A DNA stretch of 64,000 bases from Marinirhabdus sp963793275. GTDB lineage: Bacteria; Bacteroidota; Bacteroidia; Flavobacteriales; Flavobacteriaceae. Below are positions 41,343 through 50,985 of the stretch, piece after piece. The DNA lies in NCBI GenBank assembly GCA_963793275.1, contig CAWBZL010000004.1, positions 620,001 through 684,000 on the forward strand. The letters run 5' to 3'. Both the position numbers and the translations under genes were made by a program. A model generated the notes under the pieces. It had not been told where the DNA came from and searched no databases. It saw nothing but the letters and a program-made list of their open reading frames with translations. The first letter of the stretch is position 1. The number at the start of each line of letters is the position of its first letter.

Positions 41343-43781
41343 TTATAGTTGGAAGAGAACTACCTCATTTTCCTGTCCCAGTACGGTTAACAACACTTTT
41401 TTCTTTGCTTCTGAAACTGATGCTGCCGAACTTCCAAAGACAGGAAATCCTGGTACAAAGGTTCCATTTTTACGAAAGAGGTATACTTTCTTTTCCTGTG
41501 TTTCGGTAATAGATACATACACATTCCGGTTGGCAATAAATATTTGTGGATTAGAGTAGACACCTAATGGTAAGTCTGCCAGCTTCCCGTCTATTCGTAA
41601 TAAATTATCATCCAGGGTTACTTTTGTGGTACCCAACGTTGCAAAGTGGTAATTTCCTGCTACGTCTAGTTTTTGGGAAGTTACCTTGCCACTGGCGTTA
41701 ATACTGTTTTTCTCTTTATTTTTAGTGACAATCACAAAGCTGGAACCTTCACGTTCGATTCTATTCTCAGAAAAATCGAAATTTTTTGATACCGAAATCC
41801 GTGATTTTCCTGTGCGGCTTAGAATGTTCAGTTTGCCGTTTTCTTCAGCAATAAGAATATAATCTTTAGAGCCAATTCTAATGTGCTCTGCGGGCAACAC
41901 AATGTTGTTTTTTGCTTTTTTAAATGTAAATCCTGTTACAATTTTCCCCTTGCTATCATACATTAAAACTTCTTTACCCTGCACGATCAAAAAACGGTAC
42001 TTTCGGTTATTATCATAGTCAAATACCGACAGTGGTTGCGTAACATTGTCCTTAAATTTAACAGGAAACGCGCCTACATCTTTCCCGTTCCGGTCAATAA
42101 CATACAATTTATTTTGTGTGGTGAACGCCAATTGTTTCTGGCCGTTACGTTGCAGATCTACTTCTTCAATAGTGCCTAAAATAGCGCCGTCCAGTTGTTT
42201 GGTCCAGAGTGTTTTTCCGTTATCTGAAAGCAAATGAAGTGTATTGGTAATATCCTGTACCACAATATCTTTAGTCCCGGAACGGTGATTGCTAAAAAAT
42301 TGCGGAGTTCCCATAACAGCATTTTCCAGTGTTTTACTGAAAACTTCTGAAATTCCCGTGCCCGAAGTTTGAGCCCCAGTGTTTTCCTCACAAACAAAAT
42401 GAATGTGCGCAAAATCACGATCAAACCTATACTGAAGCAGTGCCAAAGAGAACCCGGAAAGTTCTTTTGAAGGTGTAAGCGACATAGCATTGTTTTTCAG
42501 CGCATTGTTTACAACCTGAGCCACGCCATCGTTCATTCCATAACTAAGAAATGAAGAAGCGTTACTAATGTACGATTGGGCATTTTCGAACGTAGGTGAT
42601 TTTGCAAGGTTGGTGTTGTTTTTTACCGCTGAAATAATACTTTGTGCCACACTATTATTTTCAGCAAAAACAAAAAAGGAATCCAGTTGGAAAGCCAGTG
42701 AAACAGTATCTGTTTGTACAAAGGGTTTGAAGGTGTTTTTAAAAATGCTACCGTCGTTAAATTTAAAGATCTGTGTGTCCCGGTAGGTTTCCAGTTCGGT
42801 AAATGAAGCGGCTAGTGCATCATTTGTAAGGTCACTATCAATACTTTTTAGTACCACGGCATTACCTTCGGGGAGTGTAATTTCCCCCAATTCGCTGGCA
42901 GCACTAAACAAGTCTAATTTTTTTACTGAAAGAGTATCCCCCCGGTATTTTTTTAAATTTTCAATTAAAAGAGAGGCATCGCTCAAAGTAATAGAAATTG
43001 CTTTAGTTGCAGAATTTGGGATAATATTCTCCAGATTGTTTTGTTGGGCAACCTGTCCTTTAAAAACCGACAATAATGTTGGCACTGTATCCTGCGCCAA
43101 TGCAACGCCGGAAGCTCGTACTCCGTTAGGTCCCAAAATCACATCCAACGATGAATAATCTGCTAGTTGGTGGGTTTCATCTGTAGAAAACTGAAAGATT
43201 GGTGCTGGAAGAATAGAAGTGAGTTCGTTATTTTTAAGCACGTTTAATGCTTTTTTAAACTTTTTTGAAATTGGCGAATCTCCTTTTAACAACGACTGTA
43301 ACTTTTGTTGCGAAGTACTTACAATAAAAATACTGTCCTTTATTGCTGTAAATCCTGTTGAGTTTCCCAACGTTATTCGCTGTATAGACATGCCGTCATA
43401 TTCTAAGGTTTCCACACTCTTGTTGGCAATAGAATCTATCTTAAATAGTAACGTATCCTGTCGTGTTGCAATTGTATAGTCCCAAACGCTATCGTTGCGT
43501 TTGGTAAGACTAAGTATACTCTCGTTTTTTGGGTTGAGGTAGGAGAGAAGGTTCCCTTTTTTATGGAGTATTTTATATAGCGAAGCATCATTAAAAGCCG
43601 AAAGTAACTCATTGCTTGCTGTTTCATTGCGCAAAGCGTCAAGATTTTTAACTTTTAAAATCCAGGTAGCATCATCCGGCACAAAGGAGGTAAGTTCTTT
43701 AGGAGAAGTTTGCTTGTTGTCACACCCTATTAAAACGATGAGACAGAGCAGCAAAAGTAGTATGTTTTTAGCTATAGTCAT
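41343..43781 (-). CDS. Lipoprotein with C-terminal PQQ-type propeller
   Basis: An 812-residue lipoprotein (signal ending LIGC). Residues about 30-480 resemble DUF3352-type proteins (LTSFVPDDATWILKVKNLDALRN), and the C-terminal third looks like a beta-propeller with repeated ITNTLHLLSDNGKTLWTKQL and LYVIDRNGKDVGAFPVKF units. Related flavobacterial genes are sometimes mislabelled ribonuclease HII because, as here, they sit beside rnhB. Function unknown; likely envelope-located. It is on the same strand as rnhB, 124 bp after it. Confidence 0.8.
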   Translation of the reverse strand: MTIAKNILLLLLCLIVLIGCDNKQTSPKELTSFVPDDATWILKVKNLDALRNETASNELLSAFNDASLYKILHKKGNLLSYLNPKNESILSLTKRNDSVWDYTIATRQDTLLFKIDSIANKSVETLEYDGMSIQRITLGNSTGFTAIKDSIFIVSTSQQKLQSLLKGDSPISKKFKKALNVLKNNELTSILPAPIFQFSTDETHQLADYSSLDVILGPNGVRASGVALAQDTVPTLLSVFKGQVAQQNNLENIIPNSATKAISITLSDASLLIENLKKYRGDTLSVKKLDLFSAASELGEITLPEGNAVVLKSIDSDLTNDALAASFTELETYRDTQIFKFNDGSIFKNTFKPFVQTDTVSLAFQLDSFFVFAENNSVAQSIISAVKNNTNLAKSPTFENAQSYISNASSFLSYGMNDGVAQVVNNALKNNAMSLTPSKELSGFSLALLQYRFDRDFAHIHFVCEENTGAQTSGTGISEVFSKTLENAVMGTPQFFSNHRSGTKDIVVQDITNTLHLLSDNGKTLWTKQLDGAILGTIEEVDLQRNGQKQLAFTTQNKLYVIDRNGKDVGAFPVKFKDNVTQPLSVFDYDNNRKYRFLIVQGKEVLMYDSKGKIVTGFTFKKAKNNIVLPAEHIRIGSKDYILIAEENGKLNILSRTGKSRISVSKNFDFSENRIEREGSSFVIVTKNKEKNSINASGKVTSQKLDVAGNYHFATLGTTKVTLDDNLLRIDGKLADLPLGVYSNPQIFIANRNVYVSITETQEKKVYLFRKNGTFVPGFPVFGSSAASVSEAKKKVLLTVLGQENEVVLFQL

Positions 43782-43905
43782 TACTACAAAAATAGGAAGG
43801 ATTGTAAGTCTTTTATGGCAGATTTAAAAAGGTTATTGACGTGTTTTCAACAGTCCGCCAACCGGTCTCAACCAAAAAAACGGGAGGAGTTTACTGATGT
43901 TCGAA

Positions 43906-44502
43906 TTATAAATCCAAGACCAGTTGCTCTGGTAACAACCTAAAACTCTTACGGTGATAGGGCGTAACTCCAAATTTTACAATCGCCTCTCTATGTGCTT
44001 TTGTTGGATAGCCTTTGTTTTGTGACCACCCGTAGGCGGGAAATTCTTCTGAAATTTTTTTCATAAAAGCATCCCGCTCGGTTTTAGCGATAATGGAAGC
44101 CGCGGCAATATGTAAAAATTTACCGTCGCCTTTTACTACGGTTTCATAAGGAATAGCTTCAAGAGGTTTAAAGCGGTTCCCATCTACGGCAATAAATTGA
44201 GGTGATGGAGATAGTTTTTTAATGCTTCGTTGCATTGCCAGAATGGAGGCGTTCAGGATATTTATTTTATCAATTTCATCCATCATGACATGTGTAAAAG
44301 CATAGCTTATAGCCTCAGCTTCAATAATGCTTTTTAGCTCCAGGCGTTTTTTTTCTGAAAGTTGCTTGCTATCGGTTAACCAGGGATGGCTAAAGGTATC
44401 TGGCAAAAGCACTGCCGCAGCCGTAACAGCCGCCAGACAACCACGCCCGGCTTCGTCCGTACCACATTCTAATAAATGGGGGTGTATTTTTAGTTGAAGC
44501 AT
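43906..44502 (-). CDS. rnhB: Ribonuclease HII
   Basis: Type 2 RNase H, which removes ribonucleotides from DNA and RNA-DNA hybrids. The start is placed at the ATG at 44502 (MLQLKIHPHLLECGTDEAGR), giving 198 residues; the longer frame to 44583 adds a non-conserved leader. Motifs: GTDEAGRGCLAA, the second acidic site in FIAVDGNRF, and AASIIAKTERDAFM. All expected acidic residues appear present. Confidence 0.95.
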   Translation of the reverse strand: MLQLKIHPHLLECGTDEAGRGCLAAVTAAAVLLPDTFSHPWLTDSKQLSEKKRLELKSIIEAEAISYAFTHVMMDEIDKINILNASILAMQRSIKKLSPSPQFIAVDGNRFKPLEAIPYETVVKGDGKFLHIAAASIIAKTERDAFMKKISEEFPAYGWSQNKGYPTKAHREAIVKFGVTPYHRKSFRLLPEQLVLDL

Positions 44503-44893
44503 GAAGAAGTGAAAATACAAAATAGAATTCGACCCTTCGATACAATTTGTGCTAACTTCTCCACATAAATTAGTGCTGGTCACTTATGAACGAACCTTCA
44601 TGCAGAACAACTTCCAAAAAATAAATCCCAAATAGCGTGGAGCTCACCATTTAGTTACTTCCCCAGACAGCTATATTGGTATATGGATACTAAGTGTTTT
44701 TGAGATTCGGGGGAAGGTGGGTTGGAGTGTACTATTGTAAATTATGTAGTACTATATTTTTTGCTGAAATTCGCTGGGGGACTTTTTGAAACCCAAAGCC
44801 ATACGTCTCGTCTTTTCAGGCATAGAAATTTCAGAATTCTTTATTCAGAATTAAAAATTCAAAATAGTAACTTTACCACTTATTAAAATCTGC
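44503..44893. other. 391-bp intergenic region before the porin gene
   Basis: Between divergent rnhB and the porin gene. No gene is supported. Near the porin start a TAACTTTA -7-like box lies at about 44869, with an AATTC-N9-GAATT dyad upstream; otherwise I see nothing. Confidence 0.6.
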
Positions 44894-46795
44894 ATGAAAA
44901 ATGTGTTGCTTTTTGTTTTGTGTTGTTTTGTAACCACGCTTTCGTGGGCTCAGAATGAAGACGAAGCTTCTCCAAAAAAGGATAAAAAAGAAAAACCACC
45001 TATTGAGTTATATAAAATTGTATCTCATGACCGGGATACTACCTACATAGATACGACCCTTAGCATTCAAAAAGAATATAAGTACAACTATCTGCGAAAG
45101 GATAATTTTGAATTGCTACCCTTTGCCAACGTCGGGCAAACATACAATACGCTGGCATACGATTTTAGCAGAAAAAATTTTAAACCCCTATTTGTAGCGC
45201 AGGCACATCATTTTAATTACGACCAGATTGAGGATATTTCCTATTACAATGTACCCACGCCCTTAAGCGAATTGTACTTTAAAACAGCCTTTGAACAAGG
45301 GCAGCAACTGGATGCATTTTTTACGGTAAACACTAATGAGCAGTTTAATTTTAGTATCTCGTATAAAGGAATCCGTTCTTTAGGGCAATACCAGCAAGCG
45401 TTGGCAAGTACAGGTAATTTCAGGTTTACAACAAACTACCATACCGAAAACAACAGATACAAAATTAGAGCACATGTTGCGGCACAGGACGTTTTAAATG
45501 AAGAAAATGGAGGATTGCCAGCGAGCTCCATTCCAATTTTTACAGGAGACGAGGGTAATTTTGACGACCGAGCCAGAATAGACGTAAATTTCGAGAACGC
45601 CGAGAGCAAGTTGGAAGGACTTCGTTTTTACGGGGATCATCAATACGAACTAATTAGCCAACGCGATAGTTTGAGCTATAATGTTCTTTCTATTGGAAAC
45701 CAGATAAGTTATGAGGATAAATTTTATGAGTATCGCCAGGCAGAGCCTTTTGCTGGTTTTGGCGAAAGTTATGAAGCGGCAAATCTGAGCAAAGAAACTA
45801 CGCTGGAAGATTTTAACGCACAGGCGTTTGCTACGTTAGATAATTCACTACTTGGAAAAATAGGTGCTTTTATTGGTTATACAAATTTCAATTATGGATA
45901 CAATTCGGTATTAATTCTGGACGAATTTCGTATTCCCAATAGACTGCAAGGTGATATTATTACGGCAGGAGCCAACTATAAAAAGCAATACAAAGGATTT
46001 GAACTGGAAGGGGAAGGATTTGTAAATATAGCGGGAGATTTTGATGCTAATTATCTGAAAGGTGCAGCTTCTTTCAGTTTTAATGAAAGTAACAGGGTAA
46101 AAGCTTCGGCGAGTATACACTCATCGGCACCTAACTTTAATTTTTTACTCTACCAAAGTGATTACGTAAATTATAACTGGCAAACTAGTTTTAATAATGT
46201 AAAAACGCAGGAACTTCAGATTGAGTTGAATTCTAAAAAATTGCTGGATGCTTCTGTAACCTACACGGGTATTGATGATTATACGTATTTTGCCATAATT
46301 CCTAACGATTCTACCCCTACGCCACAGCAATTTAATGAGCGGGTAGATTATATAAAGGTTAAAGCCGAAAAGGAATTCAGGTATAAAAAGTTTGCTTTAA
46401 TGAACACGGTGTTATTTCAGCAGGCAGTAACGGGAGGCGAGGTGCTTAACATTCCTGAAATAGTTACAAGACAAAGCATCTATTACCAGGATGAATGGTT
46501 TAAGAAAGCTGCCTTTATCCAGACGGGAATTAATTTTAAGTATTTTACAGAATATGACATGAACGCCTACGACCCGGTTCTAGGTGAATTTTACGTGCAA
46601 AACGATCAAAAATTAGGAGGTTTTCCTCTCATCGATATTTTCTTTAACGCCAAAGTACGCCAAACAAGAATTTTCTTTAAATACGAACATATAAATCAGT
46701 TGTTCAACAGTACTAATAACCATTTTTCTGCACCTACGTATCCGTATCGTGATGCTGTGATTCGCTTTGGATTGGTTTGGAATTTCTTCTTATAG
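44894..46795 (+). CDS. Putative porin
   Basis: A 633-residue outer-membrane beta-barrel protein of the flavobacterial putative porin family. Signal peptide about 1-19 (ending SWAQ), a Lys/Glu-rich mature start, then RDTTYIDTTLSIQKEYKYNYLRKDNFELLPFANVGQ-type sequence and alternating aromatic strands up to the C-terminal RDAVIRFGLVWNFFL, which ends in Phe-Leu as barrel proteins do. Substrate is unknown. It ends in a bidirectional terminator shared with the convergent lipoprotein gene. Confidence 0.85.
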   Translation: MKNVLLFVLCCFVTTLSWAQNEDEASPKKDKKEKPPIELYKIVSHDRDTTYIDTTLSIQKEYKYNYLRKDNFELLPFANVGQTYNTLAYDFSRKNFKPLFVAQAHHFNYDQIEDISYYNVPTPLSELYFKTAFEQGQQLDAFFTVNTNEQFNFSISYKGIRSLGQYQQALASTGNFRFTTNYHTENNRYKIRAHVAAQDVLNEENGGLPASSIPIFTGDEGNFDDRARIDVNFENAESKLEGLRFYGDHQYELISQRDSLSYNVLSIGNQISYEDKFYEYRQAEPFAGFGESYEAANLSKETTLEDFNAQAFATLDNSLLGKIGAFIGYTNFNYGYNSVLILDEFRIPNRLQGDIITAGANYKKQYKGFELEGEGFVNIAGDFDANYLKGAASFSFNESNRVKASASIHSSAPNFNFLLYQSDYVNYNWQTSFNNVKTQELQIELNSKKLLDASVTYTGIDDYTYFAIIPNDSTPTPQQFNERVDYIKVKAEKEFRYKKFALMNTVLFQQAVTGGEVLNIPEIVTRQSIYYQDEWFKKAAFIQTGINFKYFTEYDMNAYDPVLGEFYVQNDQKLGGFPLIDIFFNAKVRQTRIFFKYEHINQLFNSTNNHFSAPTYPYRDAVIRFGLVWNFFL

Positions 46796-46891
46796 CTTCG
46801 GTACTGTTCAAGTTTGCTTCACGGTAAATTTGAATTACTCAGCTACCTTATTGTGTTAGACTGCAATTGTAACCGGGAGAATCTTCCAAAC

Positions 46892-46921
46892 AAAAAACCC
46901 GACCAGAAGCCGGGTTTTTTA
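46892..46921. terminator. Bidirectional terminator
   Basis: AAAAAACCCG, 9-base loop, CGGGTTTTTT; serves the porin gene (+) and the 46946 lipoprotein gene (-). Confidence 0.9.
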
Positions 46922-46945
46922 AGTTTTTATATACTAATGCCGGTG

Positions 46946-47701
46946 TTACAGCTGTAGCTGAAATCTTAAACATCCACCTGCGACTATTGTAAAACTACCA
47001 CTCCAGGTTAGGTTTTCACAGCTTGCGTTAAAGCTATAACTTCCGGGAGCAAGATCGTTAAAGTTACCACCACCACTTGTGTTGCTGCAATCTGGAATAC
47101 CACTATCAAAAAATCCTGTTATAGAAGAGGAGCCAACCCCACTTACACTTACCGAAATAGAACTACAAGGGAAATTTTGCGAGGTCCAGAATATAACGTC
47201 TCCATCTGTTGCGCCTCCGCCACCGGTTCCTCCGCCGCCAGTTCCGCCACCACCAGTTCCTCCACCGCCGGTCCCTCCGCCACTGGTACTACAAGGAAAT
47301 TCGCTGGAACGGTAATAGGTTGATGGATTATGAGTTTGTTGCGCAATTTCGTCCCACGGAGCTAGTATTAAATTATCTCCGCTTTTCTCTATTCTGAAGT
47401 CGACCTCATCACCAGCGTTGAATAAAGTAAAAAAAGCAATGTTGTCGCTTTCCCAGGTTAGCGCGGAATACGTTCCGCCTACGGGACTTCCGTTGTCGCA
47501 AAATTTTGGCGTTGAAGAAGTTAGATCCATATAAACTTCGGACCCGCCCTTTTTCCAAGAACTATCTGCCCAGCTTTGTGAACCGCTGTTATCACTTATA
47601 TCATCATCATCATCTGTTGATGTCGTTTCTTCTTTTTCACAAGACAATAAGAAAACAGATACGAATAGAAGTAGTACGTAAGATAATTTTTTGAGTTTCA
47701 T
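46946..47701 (-). CDS. Lipoprotein with Gly-Thr linker
   Basis: A 251-residue lipoprotein: MKLKKLSYVLLLFVSVFLLSC with the lipobox LLSC, an Asp-rich spacer, a first small beta domain (about 40-135), a linker of four GTGGG units, and a second domain (about 165-251) ending LRFQLQL. The two domains are joined like beads on a flexible string. Cys pairs occur in both (e.g. FPCST and FPCSS). Not recognised beyond this; likely exposed on the cell surface. Confidence 0.75.
   Translation of the reverse strand: MKLKKLSYVLLLFVSVFLLSCEKEETTSTDDDDDISDNSGSQSWADSSWKKGGSEVYMDLTSSTPKFCDNGSPVGGTYSALTWESDNIAFFTLFNAGDEVDFRIEKSGDNLILAPWDEIAQQTHNPSTYYRSSEFPCSTSGGGTGGGGTGGGGTGGGGTGGGGATDGDVIFWTSQNFPCSSISVSVSGVGSSSITGFFDSGIPDCSNTSGGGNFNDLAPGSYSFNASCENLTWSGSFTIVAGGCLRFQLQL
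47216..47285. repeat. Four 15-bp tandem units encoding the GTGGG linker
   Basis: Units such as CCGCCACCGGTTCCT repeat with small changes and encode (GTGGG)x4 on the minus strand. Copy number could vary by slippage without breaking the frame. Confidence 0.8.
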
Positions 47702-47765
47702 AAGTTTTGGTTTTTTTAGAACAATCTATTTTTATAACGACAAACTTATTAAGTTTGGATCATTG

Positions 47766-47795
47766 AAAAAATACCCTTAAGAGGGTATTTTTTTT
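47766..47795. terminator. Terminator-like hairpin
   Basis: AAAAAATACCC, TTAAGA, GGGTATTTTTTTT. It lies upstream of the 46946 lipoprotein gene, so it may end leftover transcription from either side. Confidence 0.7.
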
Positions 47796-47846
47796 AAAAT
47801 TTCATATTATTCATCCGATTTTTGGATGTAAGCGAAATTTTTTTTG

Positions 47847-47945
47847 CGAAAGGGATAGCAGCGTTTACCCCGCATCCCGCTAGCGCGGGAGTGGAGAATG
47901 AGCGAATAGCCCGACCCGGTATAGTTGCCCTAAAAGGCAATGATA
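47847..47945 (+). repeat. Dispersed intergenic repeat, copy 2
   Basis: GCGAAAGGGATAGCAGCG at one end and GAATAGCCCGACCCGG at the other, with a CCCGCTAGCGCGGG stem between. The AGCCCGACCCGG core recurs on the opposite strand at 58202-58266. It accounts for about a third of the 329-bp gap 47702-48030. Confidence 0.6.
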
Positions 47946-47963
47946 CTGGGTTTTGCCCAAAAC

Positions 47964-47991
47964 AAAAAAACCCGACCAAAAGCCGGGTTTT
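47964..47991 (-). terminator. Terminator after the 48031 acyl-CoA dehydrogenase
   Basis: On the minus strand AAAACCCGGC, loop, GTCGGGTTTTTTT, 40 bp past the stop. Confidence 0.85.
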
Positions 47992-48030
47992 AATTCTCTA
48001 AAAAAATATAATTTAATTATATATCCTAAG

Positions 48031-49173
48031 CTAGTCTCTCAAGAGCCCTCTGGAAATAACGATCTTTTGTATTTCGCTGGTTCCTTCGTAAATCTGTGTG
48101 ATTTTTGCATCCCGCATCATACGCTCCACGTGGTATTCTTTTACAAATCCGTTTCCACCGTGAACCTGGACAGCTTCTACCGAGACATCCATCGCTACCT
48201 GGCTTGCGTATAGCTTGGCCATAGCACCGCTCATATCGTAATTATTTCCATTGTCTTTATCCCAAGCAGCTTTCATCACCATGTGGCGGGCTGCTGTGAT
48301 ACTTGTGTGCATATCTGCCAGTTTAAAAGCGATAGCCTGGTGGTTGCAAATTTCGGTGCCGAATGTTTTACGAACTTTGGAGTATTCTTTAGCTAGTTCA
48401 TAAGCTCCGGAAGCAATCCCTAAGGCCTGTGCGGCAATACCTATGCGACCACCGCTTAGAGTTTTCATAGCGAATTTAAAGCCGAAACCATCTTCACCAA
48501 TTCTATTTTCTTTAGGTACTTTTACATCGTTAAAGTTTAGGGTGTGGGTATCGCTTCCTCTAATCCCAAGTTTATCTTCTTTTGGGCCTACTTCGAACCC
48601 TTCCCAGGTTTTTTCAACGATAAAAGCATTAATTCCTTTATGTTTTTTCTCTTTATCGGTTTGTGCAATTACCAAGTAGAAATCTGCTGTACCCCCGTTA
48701 GTGATCCAGTTTTTAGTACCATTTAACAGGTAATGATCTCCTTTGTCAATAGCGGTGGTGCGTTGCGAAGTTGCATCACTTCCTGCTTCGGGCTCGCTCA
48801 GGCAAAAGGCTCCAATAGACTGCCCTGTTGCTAATTTGGTAAGATATTTTTGTTTTTGTTCTTCGGTTCCGTAGGCTTCTATACCGTAACAAACCAAAGA
48901 ATTGTTTACAGAAACAATTACAGAGGCAGAGGCATCTACCTTGCTCAGTTCTTCCATCGCCAGTACATAACTCGTTGTATCCATACCGCCTCCGCCGTAT
49001 TTAGGATCTACCATCATACCTAAGAAACCAAGTTCTCCCATTTTTTTCACCTGTTCGGTTGGGAATTCCTGTTTGTTGTCACGCTCTATTACGCCTGGTA
49101 ATAATTCGGTTTTAGCGAAATCACGTGCTGCGTCGCGGATCATTAAATGTTCTTCGGAAAGTGAGAAATCCAT
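48031..49173 (-). CDS. Acyl-CoA dehydrogenase (short/medium-chain type)
   Basis: A 380-residue FAD-dependent acyl-CoA dehydrogenase that introduces the 2,3 double bond in fatty or branched acyl-CoA oxidation. FAD/substrate motifs: FCLSEPEAGSDA (about 128-139) and WITNGGTADFYLV. The catalytic Glu is in ITQIYEGTSEIQ near residue 365. Length is normal. It is distinct from the glutaryl-type enzyme at the left edge (YEGTSEIQ against YEGTHDIH). A -7 box TATCTTTG is at 49239-49246. Confidence 0.93.
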   Translation of the reverse strand: MDFSLSEEHLMIRDAARDFAKTELLPGVIERDNKQEFPTEQVKKMGELGFLGMMVDPKYGGGGMDTTSYVLAMEELSKVDASASVIVSVNNSLVCYGIEAYGTEEQKQKYLTKLATGQSIGAFCLSEPEAGSDATSQRTTAIDKGDHYLLNGTKNWITNGGTADFYLVIAQTDKEKKHKGINAFIVEKTWEGFEVGPKEDKLGIRGSDTHTLNFNDVKVPKENRIGEDGFGFKFAMKTLSGGRIGIAAQALGIASGAYELAKEYSKVRKTFGTEICNHQAIAFKLADMHTSITAARHMVMKAAWDKDNGNNYDMSGAMAKLYASQVAMDVSVEAVQVHGGNGFVKEYHVERMMRDAKITQIYEGTSEIQKIVISRGLLRD

Positions 49174-49238
49174 AGCTATTTTGTATTGAAATTTTAATAA
49201 AGACTACAACTCGTCGTATAAGTTTCAGAATTGCCGTG

Positions 49239-49246
49239 CAAAGATA
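49239..49246 (-). promoter_or_regulatory. -7 element of the acyl-CoA dehydrogenase promoter
   Basis: TATCTTTG on the minus strand, 66 bp before the start. The rest of 49247-49467 holds two copies of CAAATCTCAAATT (49259 and 49305) and little else. Confidence 0.5.
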
Positions 49247-49467
49247 CCTTTTTAGAAGCAAATCTCAAATTGCAAATTCCCAAAATAGATAAAATATCAA
49301 GCGTCAAATCTCAAATTCTAAGAATTGATGCTATATAAAACTTTGTTATTTTTGATTTGCTTTTTGGAATTTTTTGAACATAACTAAGTACCTTTAAAGA
49401 ATTCCATTTCTTCACTGCTTGAGAGTAATTAGGGGCTGTTTTTTAGTGTTTTAATGAAATAATTTCC

Positions 49468-50529
49468 ATGAAAAAAGCATATCATATTCTAGGTATCATG
49501 TCCGGCACTTCGCTGGATGGAATTGATGTGGCCGAAATTCACTTTCAAATTACTTCGGAAGGAAATTGGTCATTTGAAATAGGAAAGTCCGAAACGATTG
49601 CATATACCGAAGAATGGATCGCAATTTTAAAAGAAGCCATTCATTATTCAGCAGGAAGATTAAAAACACTCAATAAAAACTACACGGTGTATCTTGCTGA
49701 AGTAATTTCAGCATTTATTGCTACAAACGCGATAGAAAATTTGGATGCTGTTTGTAGCCACGGACATACAATTTTACACCAACCCCAAAAAAGACTCACA
49801 TTACAAATTGGTAATCTCGCCGAACTTGCTGAAATGATACAACAAACGGTTGTCTGTGATTTTAGAGTACAGGATGTACAACTAGGAGGGCAGGGAGCAC
49901 CCTTAGTACCCATTGGGGACAAGCTTCTTTTTGCCGAATATGATTATTGTCTCAACCTGGGTGGCTTTGCAAATTGCTCTTTTGAAAAAAATGAAAAACG
50001 GATTGCCTACGACATTTGTCCTGTAAATATTGTACTGAACCAGCTAGCGCACCGATTGGGAAAACCTTTTGACGGTGGTGGCGAGATAGCCAGAAATGCA
50101 AACGTGGATAGTAATTTGCTGGATGTGTTAAATACACTTCAGTTTTATAAGTTGCAACCACCAAAATCGCTTGGTTTGGAATGGGTTCAGGAATTTATTT
50201 TCCCAATAATCGACAAAGCGAATATTTCAGCAGAAGATGCGCTTGCTACCTTTACCGAGCATATTGCGGTGCAACTTGCCAGACAATTTGAAAGAGATAG
50301 CTCAGTTTTGGTTACAGGGGGAGGAGCTTACAACCATTATCTTTTGGAGCGTGTTCAATACCACAAAAAGCTGCAGGTGACAATTCCCGATCCGCAATTG
50401 TTAGAGTTTAAAGAAGCACTTATTTTTGGATTGTTAGGGGTGCTCAAACTCCAGGGTGAAGTAAATTGCCTGGCAAGTGTTACCGGAGCCGAACGAGATC
50501 ACAGTAGCGGAATTATTTTTCAGAAATAA
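49468..50529 (+). CDS. anmK: Anhydro-N-acetylmuramic acid kinase
   Basis: AnmK phosphorylates and opens 1,6-anhydroMurNAc for cell-wall recycling. The 353-residue protein has the N-terminal nucleotide site GIMSGTSLDGIDVA, the catalytic Asp region CDFRVQDVQLGGQGAPLVPIGD, and LNLGGFANCS and VTGGGAYNHYLLE toward the C-terminus. All are family signatures. The DUF2452 gene follows 27 bp after. Confidence 0.95.
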   Translation: MKKAYHILGIMSGTSLDGIDVAEIHFQITSEGNWSFEIGKSETIAYTEEWIAILKEAIHYSAGRLKTLNKNYTVYLAEVISAFIATNAIENLDAVCSHGHTILHQPQKRLTLQIGNLAELAEMIQQTVVCDFRVQDVQLGGQGAPLVPIGDKLLFAEYDYCLNLGGFANCSFEKNEKRIAYDICPVNIVLNQLAHRLGKPFDGGGEIARNANVDSNLLDVLNTLQFYKLQPPKSLGLEWVQEFIFPIIDKANISAEDALATFTEHIAVQLARQFERDSSVLVTGGGAYNHYLLERVQYHKKLQVTIPDPQLLEFKEALIFGLLGVLKLQGEVNCLASVTGAERDHSSGIIFQK

Positions 50530-50556
50530 CCCTATGCTTCGTACCTTTGTTGCGCT

Positions 50557-50985
50557 ATGAAAAAAGAATCTAAAAAACCAGACCAGGTTGTATTTAATGA
50601 AGAATCGCAGCGATACGATGCCCATTTAAAGCCATATTCGACCAACTTAGGAGCCCCGGCAATTAAAATTGACGACGTTACCACCTGGAAAAATAACAAC
50701 GTACACAAAGTAAATCATCACTTTAAAACCAAATTTGAAAGTCTAAAAAAAGAATACCAGGCGATGGTCGAAACGTTTGAGTATAACAATTTAATTTATA
50801 CAGCAAAGTTTAGTTTTGAGCCAATAATCGGGCAATTATATCATTTATACAGGGACAAACAAGGAGATCCGTTCTTGTCTATTATTTCTCCTGCAGAATG
50901 CTCATGGAATTTTATAGGCAGTTACACCTTAACAACAGACAAATTGTGGGAGCAGGTAGCTTTAGAGGAGAGTTCTGAAAATTAA
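50557..50985 (+). CDS. DUF2452 protein
   Basis: A 142-residue cytoplasmic protein of the DUF2452 family: KPDQVVFNEESQRYDAHLKP at the start, then YSTNLGAPAIKIDDVTTWK and FEPIIGQLYHLYRDK. It is conserved in flavobacteria and unrelated bacteria, but without an assigned role that I know. It is probably co-transcribed with anmK. Its end overlaps the convergent DUF885 gene by 4 bp. Confidence 0.85.
   Translation: MKKESKKPDQVVFNEESQRYDAHLKPYSTNLGAPAIKIDDVTTWKNNNVHKVNHHFKTKFESLKKEYQAMVETFEYNNLIYTAKFSFEPIIGQLYHLYRDKQGDPFLSIISPAECSWNFIGSYTLTTDKLWEQVALEESSEN

Noticed and set aside
47216..47285. CRISPR-like or intergenic repeat array
   Set aside because: It is in frame inside a lipoprotein gene and encodes a GTGGG linker. 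No CRISPR array or cas gene was found in the window.
47079..47397. Plus-strand proline-rich frames opposite the Gly linker
   Set aside because: They are the complement of the GTGGG repeat within a well-supported lipoprotein gene.
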